A stretch of DNA of 5,413 nt from an uncultured Bacteroidales bacterium. GTDB lineage: Bacteria; Bacteroidota; Bacteroidia; Bacteroidales; Paludibacteraceae. This document shows positions 1 to 5,382 of this stretch, piece by piece. Below the pieces are notes generated by a model that was not told where the DNA came from, did not search any database, and worked only from the letters and a program-made list of their open reading frames with translations. Where the stretch lies: assembly GCA_903912795.1 (NCBI GenBank), contig CAIWIS010000906.1, positions 1 through 5,413 of the forward strand, given 5' to 3'. The position numbers were made by a program, and so were the translations under genes. Position 1 is the stretch's first letter; every line of letters starts with the position of its first letter.

Positions 1-523
1 GTTCTATTTGAGTTTTATTTTGTATTAAAAACCAAATGCAATGTTCCGGATTTAGTGCTTTAACTTTGTAATTGCTCATTATTTCCAACGAATTTTTCAA
101 ACCTTCAATTGTTGAATATTTATACAATCGGTTTGAAATAATAAAATGAAATATAAAACTTTTTACTCGCTTTGGCAGATAATTGTATAATAGAATTGAA
201 TAAATTGAAAATCGCAAAGAAAAAGCAAATAAATTCATATTTTTCGAATACTTACTGAAGTTTGAGGCCAGAAAATAATCAAAATACATATCCAGGACAA
301 TGCCCGAATACCTTCCAAACTCAGGTCGCAACAAATCAATTAATTCACGCACCAGAGGATGTGTATCCGTAAAACTATCAATATTGCGATGAATAACAAT
401 GCCTTTCCATAGTTTATCAGGAAGTTGTTTCGATTTATTACCTTTTACAAAATCGGCAATAAAACCTCCAACTTGCAAGTATTTATCGTTGCCTGCTAAA
501 AATATATGTGCTAGATAATTCAA
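1..523 (-). CDS. acpH: Acyl carrier protein phosphodiesterase (AcpH / DUF479 family), 3' end beyond the window
   Basis: The frame is open from a TTG codon at 523-521 to the left edge and gives 174 residues without a stop. It begins LNYLAHIFLAGND, which matches the MNFLAHLxL opening of AcpH. Family motifs follow in order: GGFIADFVKGN (residues 19-29, with Asp24 at the metal-binding position), IHRNIDSFTD (44-53), and LDMYFDYFLA (77-86). E. coli AcpH is about 193 residues, so roughly 20 residues are probably missing here. Known family role: a cytoplasmic Mn-dependent hydrolase that removes 4'-phosphopantetheine from holo-ACP, giving apo-ACP. The TTG start is chosen because an in-frame TAA lies a few codons upstream, no ATG or GTG lies between, and the homology begins at this codon. 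The middle (about 92-135) is rich in aromatic and basic residues. The gene is divergent from the nitroreductase gene. Family assignment is strong; enzymatic activity is inferred. Confidence 0.88.
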   Translation of the reverse strand, partial: MNYLAHIFLAGNDKYLQVGGFIADFVKGNKSKQLPDKLWKGIVIHRNIDSFTDTHPLVRELIDLLRPEFGRYSGIVLDMYFDYFLASNFSKYSKNMNLFAFSLRFSIYSILLYNYLPKRVKSFIFHFIISNRLYKYSTIEGLKNSLEIMSNYKVKALNPEHCIWFLIQNKTQIE

Positions 524-543
524 TATTTAATTATTATAGTTTA

Positions 544-551
544 CAAAAATA
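544..551 (-). promoter_or_regulatory. Candidate -7 element for acpH
   Basis: On the minus strand this reads TATTTTTG, an exact match to the Bacteroidota -7 form TAnnTTTG. It ends about 20 nt before the TTG start of acpH, which implies a short leader. No convincing TTG or TTTG is visible 19-20 nt upstream, so only half of the promoter is recognised. The region is AT-rich and chance matches are possible. Confidence 0.4.
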
Positions 552-644
552 CAAAAATTCTTGCGATGATTATTTTTCAATTGAACATTATCACCATTTA
601 TCTGTTTTAAAAGCCATACAAACAACATAATTAAGACTTAAAAA

Positions 645-1280
645 ATGAATTTGATTGACGCATTAAATTGGCGATATGCCACCAAAGTATTTGATAAAAC
701 TCGCAAACTTACAAACGAAGAAGTTAACAGCATAATTGAAGCAGCTCGCCTTGCTCCTACGTCGTCGGGATTACAACCTTTTGAAATACTGCTTATTACA
801 AACCAAGAATTAAAAAATAAAATTACCGAAATATCGTATAACCAACAAATGCCATCTGATTGTTCGCATTTATTGGTTTTTGCAGTTTGGGATACCTATA
901 CCGACGAACGGATTGAACACATTTACGACATAACTACCAACGAACGCGATGTAACACCCGATAAGTATTCGGCTTACAAACAACGACTTAAAACTATTTT
1001 TGCAAGCCGAACAGCCGATCAAAATTTTGCTCATGCTTCCCATCAAGCTTATATTGCACTTGGATTTGCCATGGTGCAAGCTGCAGCAATTAAGGTTGAC
1101 ACTGTACCTATGGAAGGTTTTTCGCCGGAGGAACTTGACAAACTACTACAATTACGCGAAAAGGGATTAAAAAGTGTATTGCTACTTCCATTAGGATATC
1201 GCGACGAAGCGAATGATTGGTTAATGACAATGAAAAAGGTTCGACATCCAATGTCGGAATTTTTGACTATTATAGATTAA
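645..1280 (+). CDS. Nitroreductase-family NAD(P)H-dependent oxidoreductase (NfsB-like, FMN-binding)
   Basis: This 211-residue protein covers the whole nitroreductase fold (E. coli NfsB is 217 residues). The N-terminal NWRYATKVFDKTRKL (residues 8-22) carries the Arg10/Lys14 FMN-phosphate contacts. APTSSGLQPFEI (37-48) is the flavin-binding segment with the usual Ser-rich xxQP motif. VPMEGFSPEELDKLL and EKGLKSVLLLPLGYRDE match the NfsB regions around VPIEGF and EKGYTSLVVVPVG. KKVRHP near the C-terminus supplies the Lys198/Arg200 pair of the FMN site. Family members are cytoplasmic homodimeric flavoproteins that reduce nitroaromatics, quinones or related acceptors with NAD(P)H; the physiological substrate here cannot be read from sequence. 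The ATG fits the family N-terminus and is preceded by an A-rich leader without a Shine-Dalgarno. No intrinsic terminator is evident after the stop. There is no signal peptide. Confidence 0.93.
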   Translation: MNLIDALNWRYATKVFDKTRKLTNEEVNSIIEAARLAPTSSGLQPFEILLITNQELKNKITEISYNQQMPSDCSHLLVFAVWDTYTDERIEHIYDITTNERDVTPDKYSAYKQRLKTIFASRTADQNFAHASHQAYIALGFAMVQAAAIKVDTVPMEGFSPEELDKLLQLREKGLKSVLLLPLGYRDEANDWLMTMKKVRHPMSEFLTIID

Positions 1281-1350
1281 ACAAATCGAAAATAATATAT
1301 GATATGCTTTATTATAAAATACTATCAACTACATAAAGATTCTTAGCCAT

Positions 1351-1381
1351 TTTCATTTTTAACATTTTTTCTTTACTTTTG
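1351..1381 (+). promoter_or_regulatory. Bacteroidota-type promoter for the NigD-like gene
   Basis: TTTC at 1351-1354 is followed after exactly 19 nt by TACTTTTG at 1374-1381, an exact match to TAnnTTTG. Transcription would begin near 1386-1388 and leave a leader of about 65 nt before the ATG at 1453. The pepD promoter has the same TTTC, the same 19-nt spacer and the same bases (ATTT) right after the -33 box, which supports both calls. Confidence 0.65.
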
Positions 1382-1452
1382 TATGCAACAAAATTAACTG
1401 AATAAGCATCATGCAACTGATAATTAATCAATAAAACAAAACATATAAAAAA

Positions 1453-2187
1453 ATGAAGAAAATATTTTTATTAGCACTAATTTTCCCTCTATTACTATCA
1501 TGCAGTAATGACGAGGCTGAAATGAATGATTCAATTGTAAAATTAGCTACTGTTGAAAATCCTTCGCAACTAACCAATTTTTATTTGAATCTTGAGGATA
1601 GCACCCGACTTTGGGTATTGAATAACGATATTAAATACTACAGACCTAAAGACGAACAACGTGTAATTGTAGATTATACAATTTTGACTGAGAAACCAAG
1701 AGGAAGCACTTATGATAACGATGTTAAAGTAAATGACATATACGAAGTTCTGACTAAAGGAATTTTCCCAATTACTGCTTCAACACAGGATAGTATTGGT
1801 AATGATCCAATTGCAATTACTGGTTTGTGGGTAAGCGGCGATTTTCTGAATGTTGAATTTGTATATCCTGGTTATTCCAAAATGCACTATATCACATTGG
1901 CGTCAGACGCATCAAAAACTTATACCGATGGCAAAGTGCATTTAGAATTTCGCCACAATGCTAACGACGATTATCCATCGTTCAACATTAGTGGGATTGT
2001 TTGTTTTAATCTTAAAAGTATCCGAAAAAGTGGTGCAACAAGTGTAGATCTTGTAATTCACACCACTGAGTTCGACTATACTACGGCTGATAAAACTTAT
2101 AATCGCACATACAAATATGGTTCAAGTGCTTCAGCAGCTCCCGAGCGAAACATTAGGATTCCGGCTAAAAAGGCTAGAATCAACTAA
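1453..2187 (+). CDS. NigD-like lipoprotein
   Basis: The product has 244 residues. Residues 1-17 form a lipoprotein signal peptide: basic MKK, a hydrophobic stretch, then the lipobox LLLSC with Cys17 as the lipidated residue. Ser-Asn-Asp-Glu follows the cysteine. Acidic residues soon after Cys resemble the Bacteroidota lipoprotein surface-export signal, so exposure on the outer face of the outer membrane is plausible. The mature part looks like the two-domain NigD family. The N-terminal OB-like domain includes RVIVDYTIL (70-78) and YDNDVKVNDIYEVLTKGI (87-104). The C-terminal beta-sandwich part includes SIGNDPIAITGLWVSGDFLNVEF (about 114-136) and LEFRHNANDDYPS (164-176). NigD was named from a Prevotella nigrescens bacteriocin (nigrescin) locus, but most homologues have no known function and no bacteriocin gene is seen here. 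It has its own promoter and terminator, so it is probably monocistronic. Family call is good; role unknown. Confidence 0.85.
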   Translation: MKKIFLLALIFPLLLSCSNDEAEMNDSIVKLATVENPSQLTNFYLNLEDSTRLWVLNNDIKYYRPKDEQRVIVDYTILTEKPRGSTYDNDVKVNDIYEVLTKGIFPITASTQDSIGNDPIAITGLWVSGDFLNVEFVYPGYSKMHYITLASDASKTYTDGKVHLEFRHNANDDYPSFNISGIVCFNLKSIRKSGATSVDLVIHTTEFDYTTADKTYNRTYKYGSSASAAPERNIRIPAKKARIN

Positions 2188-2207
2188 TACAAAGCGAATA
2201 GTATTTT

Positions 2208-2242
2208 AAGAGTCCACCATGAAAATGTGTGGACTTTTTTTT
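2208..2242 (+). terminator. Intrinsic terminator after the NigD-like gene
   Basis: AGTCCAC (2211-2217) pairs with GTGGACT (2229-2235). The stem extends inward by CAT/ATG around a GAAA tetraloop, with one bulged T at 2228, and outward by a G-U and two A-U pairs. Eight T residues run from 2235 to 2242. It starts about 20 nt after the stop codon. This is one of the clearest structures in the window. Confidence 0.93.
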
Positions 2243-2270
2243 CATTTACATGATATAAGTTGTATATTTG
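2240..2270 (+). promoter_or_regulatory. pepD: Bacteroidota-type promoter for pepD
   Basis: TTTC at 2240-2243, a 19-nt spacer, and TATATTTG at 2263-2270 (exact TAnnTTTG). The predicted start is near 2276, giving a leader of about 50 nt. The first bases of the -33 box are the last T residues of the upstream terminator, so the two signals overlap. Confidence 0.65.
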
Positions 2271-2324
2271 CAGCTAATAAAGTTATAATCTTTTACACAT
2301 ACTAAATTAAAAAGACAAAGAAAA

Positions 2325-3770
2325 ATGAAAAATCTAGAGCCAAAACCCTTATGGAATTTTTTTTATGATATAACTCAAATTCCACGTCCTTCGAAAAAAG
2401 AAGAGAAACTAATAGCCTACCTTATTTCGTTTGCAAAAAAAAATGCACTCGATTATAAGACCGATGCAGTTGGAAATGTTTTGATTTGCAAATCAGCAAC
2501 CAAAGGGTACGAAAACAGCAAAAAAATCATATTACAAGCACATATCGATATGGTTTGCGAAAAAAACAATGATACAGTTTTTAATTTTGATACAGACCCA
2601 ATTCAAGCTTATATTGATGGCGATTTTATTAAAGCCAAAGGCACTACCCTTGGCGGCGATAATGGAATAGGTATGGCATTTATGCTTGCTGTACTGGCAT
2701 CGGATGACTTACATCATCCGGCACTCGAATGTTTGTTTACTGTTGACGAGGAAACTGGCCTTACAGGTGCCTTTGCATTGGACAACAAACTATTACATGG
2801 TCAACGATTGATTAATCTTGATTCGGAAGACAATGGAGTTATATTTGTTGGTTGTGCTGGAGGAATTGACACAACTGCTCAATTAAAGTATAATTTAGAA
2901 AAATCACCTGAAGGATATTTTGCATTTAATTTAACTGTAAAAGGTTTAAAAGGTGGACATTCGGGCGATGATATTAACAAAGGACTTGGAAATGCGAATA
3001 AAATACTCAATCGATTTCTGTGGACCATAAATAAAAAAACAGATTTACGCATTCATTCCTTCAATGGTGGAAATCTACGAAATGCGATAGCCCGTGAGGC
3101 AACAGCTCTTGCAATGGTTCCTTATGCTGAAAAAGAAAATATCCGCGTTCAATTAAACCATTTTATTATTGACATCGAAAATGAATTAGGCGAAACGGAA
3201 CCAAAGTTGGAGTTTGTGCTTGATTCAGAAAAATCACCCGAATTTGTTATCGACAAAAACGCATCGAACAATTTACTTAATGCCTTATATGCTTGTGCAC
3301 ATGGAGTTATTGCCATGAGTAAAGACATGGAAGGATTGGTAGAAACTTCGACCAACCTGGCATCGGTTAAAATGAAAGAAAACAATATCATCTTAGTGAC
3401 CACTAGCCAACGTAGTTCAGTTGAATCGAGCAGATACGACATTGCAAATCAGATAGAATCGGTTTTTGTTATGGCAAATGCCACTGTTACACATGGCGAT
3501 GGATATCCGGGATGGAAGCCAAATCTGAAATCGGAAATTTTGGATATAGCTAAAACTGCATACACTAAATTATATGATAAACAACCCGAAATACGTGCTA
3601 TACATGCCGGACTTGAGTGTGGGTTGTTTTTGGAAAAATACCCACATTTGGATATGATTTCCATTGGACCTCAAATGTATGGAGTACATTCGCCCGACGA
3701 GAGGTTGAGCATTAGTTCAACACAAGAATGTTGGAAATGGCTAGTCGAGATTTTAGAAATGAGTAACTAA
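2325..3770 (+). CDS. pepD: PepD: aminoacyl-histidine (Xaa-His) dipeptidase, peptidase family M20C
   Basis: The product has 481 residues, against 485 for E. coli PepD, and is complete. It is a cytoplasmic di-zinc metallopeptidase that cleaves dipeptides such as beta-Ala-His (carnosine) and other Xaa-His or related dipeptides. Catalytic motifs are intact in order: QAHIDMVCEKN with zinc ligand His73 and Asp75; GTTLGGDNGIGMA with bridging Asp112; VDEETGLTGA with general base Glu142 and Glu143; LINLDSED with Asp166; and MYGVHSPDERLSI with His455. The inserted lid/dimerisation domain spans roughly 185-395 and begins near GLKGGHSGDD (His212). YPGWKPN (394-400) and HAGLECG (427-433) are further M20C signatures. 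There is no signal peptide. The opening LEPKPLWNFFYDITQIPRPSKKE is typical of the family and fixes the ATG. It has its own promoter and terminator, so it appears monocistronic. Histidine scavenging from peptides is the likely role. Confidence 0.97.
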   Translation: MKNLEPKPLWNFFYDITQIPRPSKKEEKLIAYLISFAKKNALDYKTDAVGNVLICKSATKGYENSKKIILQAHIDMVCEKNNDTVFNFDTDPIQAYIDGDFIKAKGTTLGGDNGIGMAFMLAVLASDDLHHPALECLFTVDEETGLTGAFALDNKLLHGQRLINLDSEDNGVIFVGCAGGIDTTAQLKYNLEKSPEGYFAFNLTVKGLKGGHSGDDINKGLGNANKILNRFLWTINKKTDLRIHSFNGGNLRNAIAREATALAMVPYAEKENIRVQLNHFIIDIENELGETEPKLEFVLDSEKSPEFVIDKNASNNLLNALYACAHGVIAMSKDMEGLVETSTNLASVKMKENNIILVTTSQRSSVESSRYDIANQIESVFVMANATVTHGDGYPGWKPNLKSEILDIAKTAYTKLYDKQPEIRAIHAGLECGLFLEKYPHLDMISIGPQMYGVHSPDERLSISSTQECWKWLVEILEMSN

Positions 3771-3775
3771 AAAAC

Positions 3776-3809
3776 AAAAAGAGAAATACCAATGTATTTC
3801 TCTTTTTTT
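3776..3809. terminator. Bidirectional intrinsic terminator between pepD and the tRNA unit
   Basis: GAGAAATAC (3781-3789), loop CAAT, GTATTTCTC (3794-3802), with flanking A5/T5 tracts that extend the pairing to 14 bp. On the plus strand it ends with seven T (3803-3809) and follows the pepD stop by a few bases. On the minus strand it also reads into a T-rich tail (T5, G, T6) and lies just beyond the 3' end of tRNA-Gly. Every pair is Watson-Crick, so both directions fold equally well. Confidence 0.9.
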
Positions 3810-3812
3810 AAG

Positions 3813-3885
3813 AGCGAAAGACGGGGCTCAAACCCGCGACCCTCAGCTTGGAAGGCTAATGCTCTATCAACTGAGCTACTTTCGC
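3813..3885 (-). tRNA. tRNA-Gly, anticodon UCC
   Basis: This 73-nt cloverleaf on the minus strand has acceptor GCGAAAG/CTTTCGC, D stem GCTC/GAGC, anticodon stem TTAGC/GCTGA (one G-U), loop CTTCCAA with anticodon TCC at 3852-3850, variable GGGTC, and T stem GCGGG/CCCGT. The discriminator is U73 and the genome continues CT, so CCA is not encoded. The D-loop has A19 (usually G) and the T-loop reads TTTGAGC with U56 (usually C), an apparent compensatory tertiary pair. It lies 54 nt after tRNA-Tyr and is probably cotranscribed with it. Confidence 0.96.
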
Positions 3886-3906
3886 AAAAACATTTACCAT
3901 TTTATT

Positions 3907-3935
3907 ATTTACAATTTAAATAGTAAATTGTAAAT
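3907..3935. repeat. Perfect 12-bp inverted repeat in the Tyr-Gly tRNA spacer
   Basis: ATTTACAATTTA (3907-3918) and TAAATTGTAAAT (3924-3935) are exact reverse complements around a 5-nt loop (AATAG on the plus strand). A second short match (ACC at 3896-3898 with GGT at 3936-3938) could extend it across a bulge. The stem has only A/T pairs except two. It could form an RNA hairpin in the tRNA precursor, perhaps a processing signal; it lacks the GC-rich stem and clear U-tract of a terminator. Confidence 0.75.
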
Positions 3936-3939
3936 GGTG

Positions 3940-4022
3940 TGGGCAGTGAAGGATTCGAACCTCCGAAGTCGAAAGACAGCTGAGTTACAGTCAGCCCCAG
4001 TTGGCCACTTTGGTAACTGCCC
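3940..4022 (-). tRNA. tRNA-Tyr, anticodon GUA
   Basis: This 83-nt class II tRNA on the minus strand has acceptor GGGCAGT/ACTGCCC, anticodon stem GCTGA/TCAGC with loop CTGTAAC and anticodon GTA at 3988-3986, a long variable arm built on GTC...GAC around a TTTC loop, and T arm GGAGG-TTCGAAT-CCTTC. The discriminator is A. The genome continues CACC, so CCA is not encoded at the correct position. It is first in a two-tRNA unit. Tyr-Gly adjacency is common in bacteria, often with tRNA-Thr and tuf, but neither is present here. Confidence 0.97.
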
Positions 4023-4039
4023 GTTACTCTAAAGCGGCA

Positions 4040-4071
4040 CAAAGGTAGAAAAAAAAACTTTAACTACCAAA
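4040..4071 (-). promoter_or_regulatory. Consensus Bacteroidota promoter for the tRNA-Tyr/tRNA-Gly unit
   Basis: On the minus strand TTTG (4071-4068), a 20-nt spacer and TACCTTTG (4047-4040) match the Bacteroidota consensus at every specified base. The predicted start is about 10 nt before tRNA-Tyr, as expected for a strong stable-RNA promoter. The -33 box lies within the last codons of ribH. The spacer holds a run of nine T (4057-4049) and is bracketed by GGTAG (4068-4064) and CTACC (4048-4044), a small inverted repeat. Confidence 0.75.
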
Positions 4072-4558
4072 CAATATTTGCCATTTTTATTGCTGTTACA
4101 GCTGCTTCTGTGCCTTTATTTCCGTGAATTCCTCCAGCTCTATCGAGTGATTGCTGCAAGGTATTGGTAGTGAGAACTCCAAATATTACTGGGCACATAT
4201 AATCACTTGCATTTATTTTGGCTACACCATAAGTTACACCCTGGCAAACATAGTCGAAATGTGGTGTATCGCCCTGTATCACGCAACCTAATGTGATAAC
4301 CGCACGATACTTTTGTAACGAAGCAAGCTTATTTGCGGCATAAGTTAATTCAAAAGCACCTGGCACGTGAACTACCTTAATGTTTTCTGATTTTACGCCT
4401 TGTTGTAAAAAAGTATCAATTGCACCATCGAGTAGAGCAAAGGTAATTTCCGAATTCCAATCGGCTACAACAATTGCATAGCTTTGATTTTCAACAATTT
4501 CAGACGATGGCATTGCATCAACATCATAATCCGATAAGTTTTTATATTTAGTTGCCAT
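4064..4558 (-). CDS. ribH: RibH: 6,7-dimethyl-8-ribityllumazine synthase
   Basis: This enzyme condenses 5-amino-6-ribitylaminouracil with 3,4-dihydroxy-2-butanone 4-phosphate to form lumazine, the penultimate step of riboflavin synthesis. From the ATG at 4558 the protein has 164 residues, a normal length, and starts MATKYKNLSDYD, typical of Bacteroidota RibH. Active-site features are complete: Trp34 in VVADWNSEIT (ring-stacking position), VPGAFEL (65-71), GCVIQGDTPHFDYVC with general base His100, GVLTTNTLQQSLDR with Arg140, and GGIHGNKGTEAA. An in-frame GTG at 4582 would add eight residues (MAFLIQFI), but it lies in the 3' arm of a terminator-like hairpin and the extension is not family-like, so it is rejected. 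The gene follows the TPR gene; no separate promoter and no FMN riboswitch is visible. It probably relies on read-through. The product typically forms pentamers or 60-mer shells. Confidence 0.97.
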   Translation of the reverse strand: MATKYKNLSDYDVDAMPSSEIVENQSYAIVVADWNSEITFALLDGAIDTFLQQGVKSENIKVVHVPGAFELTYAANKLASLQKYRAVITLGCVIQGDTPHFDYVCQGVTYGVAKINASDYMCPVIFGVLTTNTLQQSLDRAGGIHGNKGTEAAVTAIKMANIVW

Positions 4559-4571
4559 AATAAATTGAATT

Positions 4572-4605
4572 AAAAAAGCCACCTCGTTTTCAGAAGTAGC
4601 TTTTT
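4572..4605 (-). terminator. Terminator-like hairpin between the TPR gene and ribH
   Basis: On the minus strand AAAAAGCTACTTC (4605-4593) pairs with GAGGTGGCTTTTT (4585-4573) around a 7-nt loop, followed by T to 4572 (six T in all). All 13 positions pair in RNA when two G-U pairs are allowed. In plus-strand RNA those two pairs become C-A mismatches, so the hairpin is built for the minus direction. It starts 22 nt after the TPR stop and ends 13 nt before the ribH ATG. It may stop or only reduce transcription into ribH. Confidence 0.85.
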
Positions 4606-4627
4606 ATAGGATTTAAATCTCTGAAAT

Positions 4628-5302
4628 TTATTTTTGAACGCGAGCTATGTATTTTTCAATATCAGAAGCTTCGCTGCTCTTAGGATAATTATCTTTTATT
4701 TGTGTATAAACTTCTAATGCTTTTTCAGGTTTTCCGAGCGCTTCGTACACTTTACCTGCTTTTTTCAAAAACACAGCACTCAATACTTCGTTTTCTTTAT
4801 CAGCAGCTTTAACAAAATAGTCTACTGCATCATTGTTTTTGCCCATTTCTACATAAGCATCGCCAATTAAACCAATAATCGAAGTAGTGAAATAATTATC
4901 TTCGCCATCGAATTGCGATAAATATTTTATTGCATTATCGTATTGTCCTAATTTATAATAACATATACCTGCATAAGCTTCAGCCAAGTTACCCGAAGCA
5001 GTAATACTATATTCCGAAGCAATTTCTTTAAATCCAACAACATCGCCTTTACCATCAAGAGCAACTTTAAATGAATCCACAGCAAAAAGGGCTTGAGCCT
5101 TTGCCATTTCATTTTGAGCTTGTGTTTCGCGCGAATCGATATAGAAGTTTTTGAAAGCTAATACTGAAAGTACTGATAAAACTACAATAGCAACGCCAAG
5201 TAGTAATTGTTTTTGATATTTTTCAATAAAAGCTTCTGATTTGCTCAATACTTGTTCTACTTGTTCTAATTCTTCCGGTTTATTCTGTTCTTGTTTTGAC
5301 AT
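4628..5302 (-). CDS. Membrane-anchored tetratricopeptide repeat protein
   Basis: The product has 224 residues. A charged, Glu/Gln-rich N-terminus (1-31) is followed by one hydrophobic segment at about 33-50 (LLLGVAIVVLSVLSVLAF), with no cleavage motif, so it is likely an inner-membrane anchor with the rest in the periplasm. The C-terminal part holds TPR-like helical pairs at about 104-132 (AEAYAGICYYKLGQYDNAIKYL), 141-167 (GDAYVEMGKNNDAVDYFVKA) and 178-207 (AGKVYEALGKPEKALEVYTQI). This layout (short tail, one TM, TPRs) resembles YfgM and the TPR_21 group, which act as partner-binding modules in envelope protein handling. Specific partners cannot be read here. It precedes ribH, a neighbourhood I recall from other Bacteroidota, with no obvious functional tie. 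A good promoter lies upstream. Confidence 0.88.
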   Translation of the reverse strand: MSKQEQNKPEELEQVEQVLSKSEAFIEKYQKQLLLGVAIVVLSVLSVLAFKNFYIDSRETQAQNEMAKAQALFAVDSFKVALDGKGDVVGFKEIASEYSITASGNLAEAYAGICYYKLGQYDNAIKYLSQFDGEDNYFTTSIIGLIGDAYVEMGKNNDAVDYFVKAADKENEVLSAVFLKKAGKVYEALGKPEKALEVYTQIKDNYPKSSEASDIEKYIARVQK

Positions 5303-5327
5303 AAATGCGTTTGTAAATAATTATTTA

Positions 5328-5350
5328 TTCCGTTTAAAATTTTAGCGGAA
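5328..5350. repeat. 23-bp near-palindrome over the predicted TPR-gene start site
   Basis: TTCCG (5328-5332) and CGGAA (5346-5350) flank an A/T core that is itself nearly symmetrical (TTAAAATTTTA). Two of the eleven paired positions break the symmetry. It begins directly after the -7 box on the minus strand and so covers the likely transcription start. It could be an operator for a dimeric regulator or the stem of a 5' leader hairpin. Confidence 0.5.
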
Positions 5351-5382
5351 CAAAAGTAGGAATTTTTTTTCTTAAAACGAAA
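5351..5382 (-). promoter_or_regulatory. Bacteroidota-type promoter for the TPR gene (and probably ribH)
   Basis: On the minus strand TTTC (5382-5379), a 20-nt spacer and TACTTTTG (5358-5351, exact TAnnTTTG). The predicted start is near 5345, leaving a leader of about 43 nt. The -7 octamer is identical to that of the NigD-like gene. No other -7 match is seen inside the distal TPR gene, so this may also serve ribH. Confidence 0.65.

Noticed and set aside
599..606. -7 box for the nitroreductase gene (TATCTGTT, with TTG at 581-583)
   Set aside because: Spacing is roughly right but two bases of TAnnTTTG do not match, so it is not reported as a feature.
870..1079. 69-codon open frame on the minus strand
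   Set aside because: Lies entirely antisense to the well-supported nitroreductase gene and resembles no family; a shadow frame.
1281..1330. Terminator after the nitroreductase gene
   Set aside because: Only a weak ATAAT/ATTAT pairing is present, with no GC stem and no T-run.
3149..3664. Two open frames on the minus strand (3149-3442 and 3449-3664)
   Set aside because: Both lie inside pepD, whose motifs are intact; the antisense translations show no recognisable domain.
4559..4582. Upstream GTG start for ribH adding eight residues
   Set aside because: The codon falls in the hairpin 3' arm and the added residues are read from its U-tract; homology starts at MATK (4558).
4559..4627. FMN riboswitch controlling ribH
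   Set aside because: The 69-nt gap holds one simple hairpin and none of the conserved multi-helix core of the FMN aptamer; it is also too short.
5315..5326. 12-bp perfect palindrome AAATAATTATTT in the TPR leader
   Set aside because: Made only of A and T in AT-rich DNA; expected by chance often enough not to be evidence.
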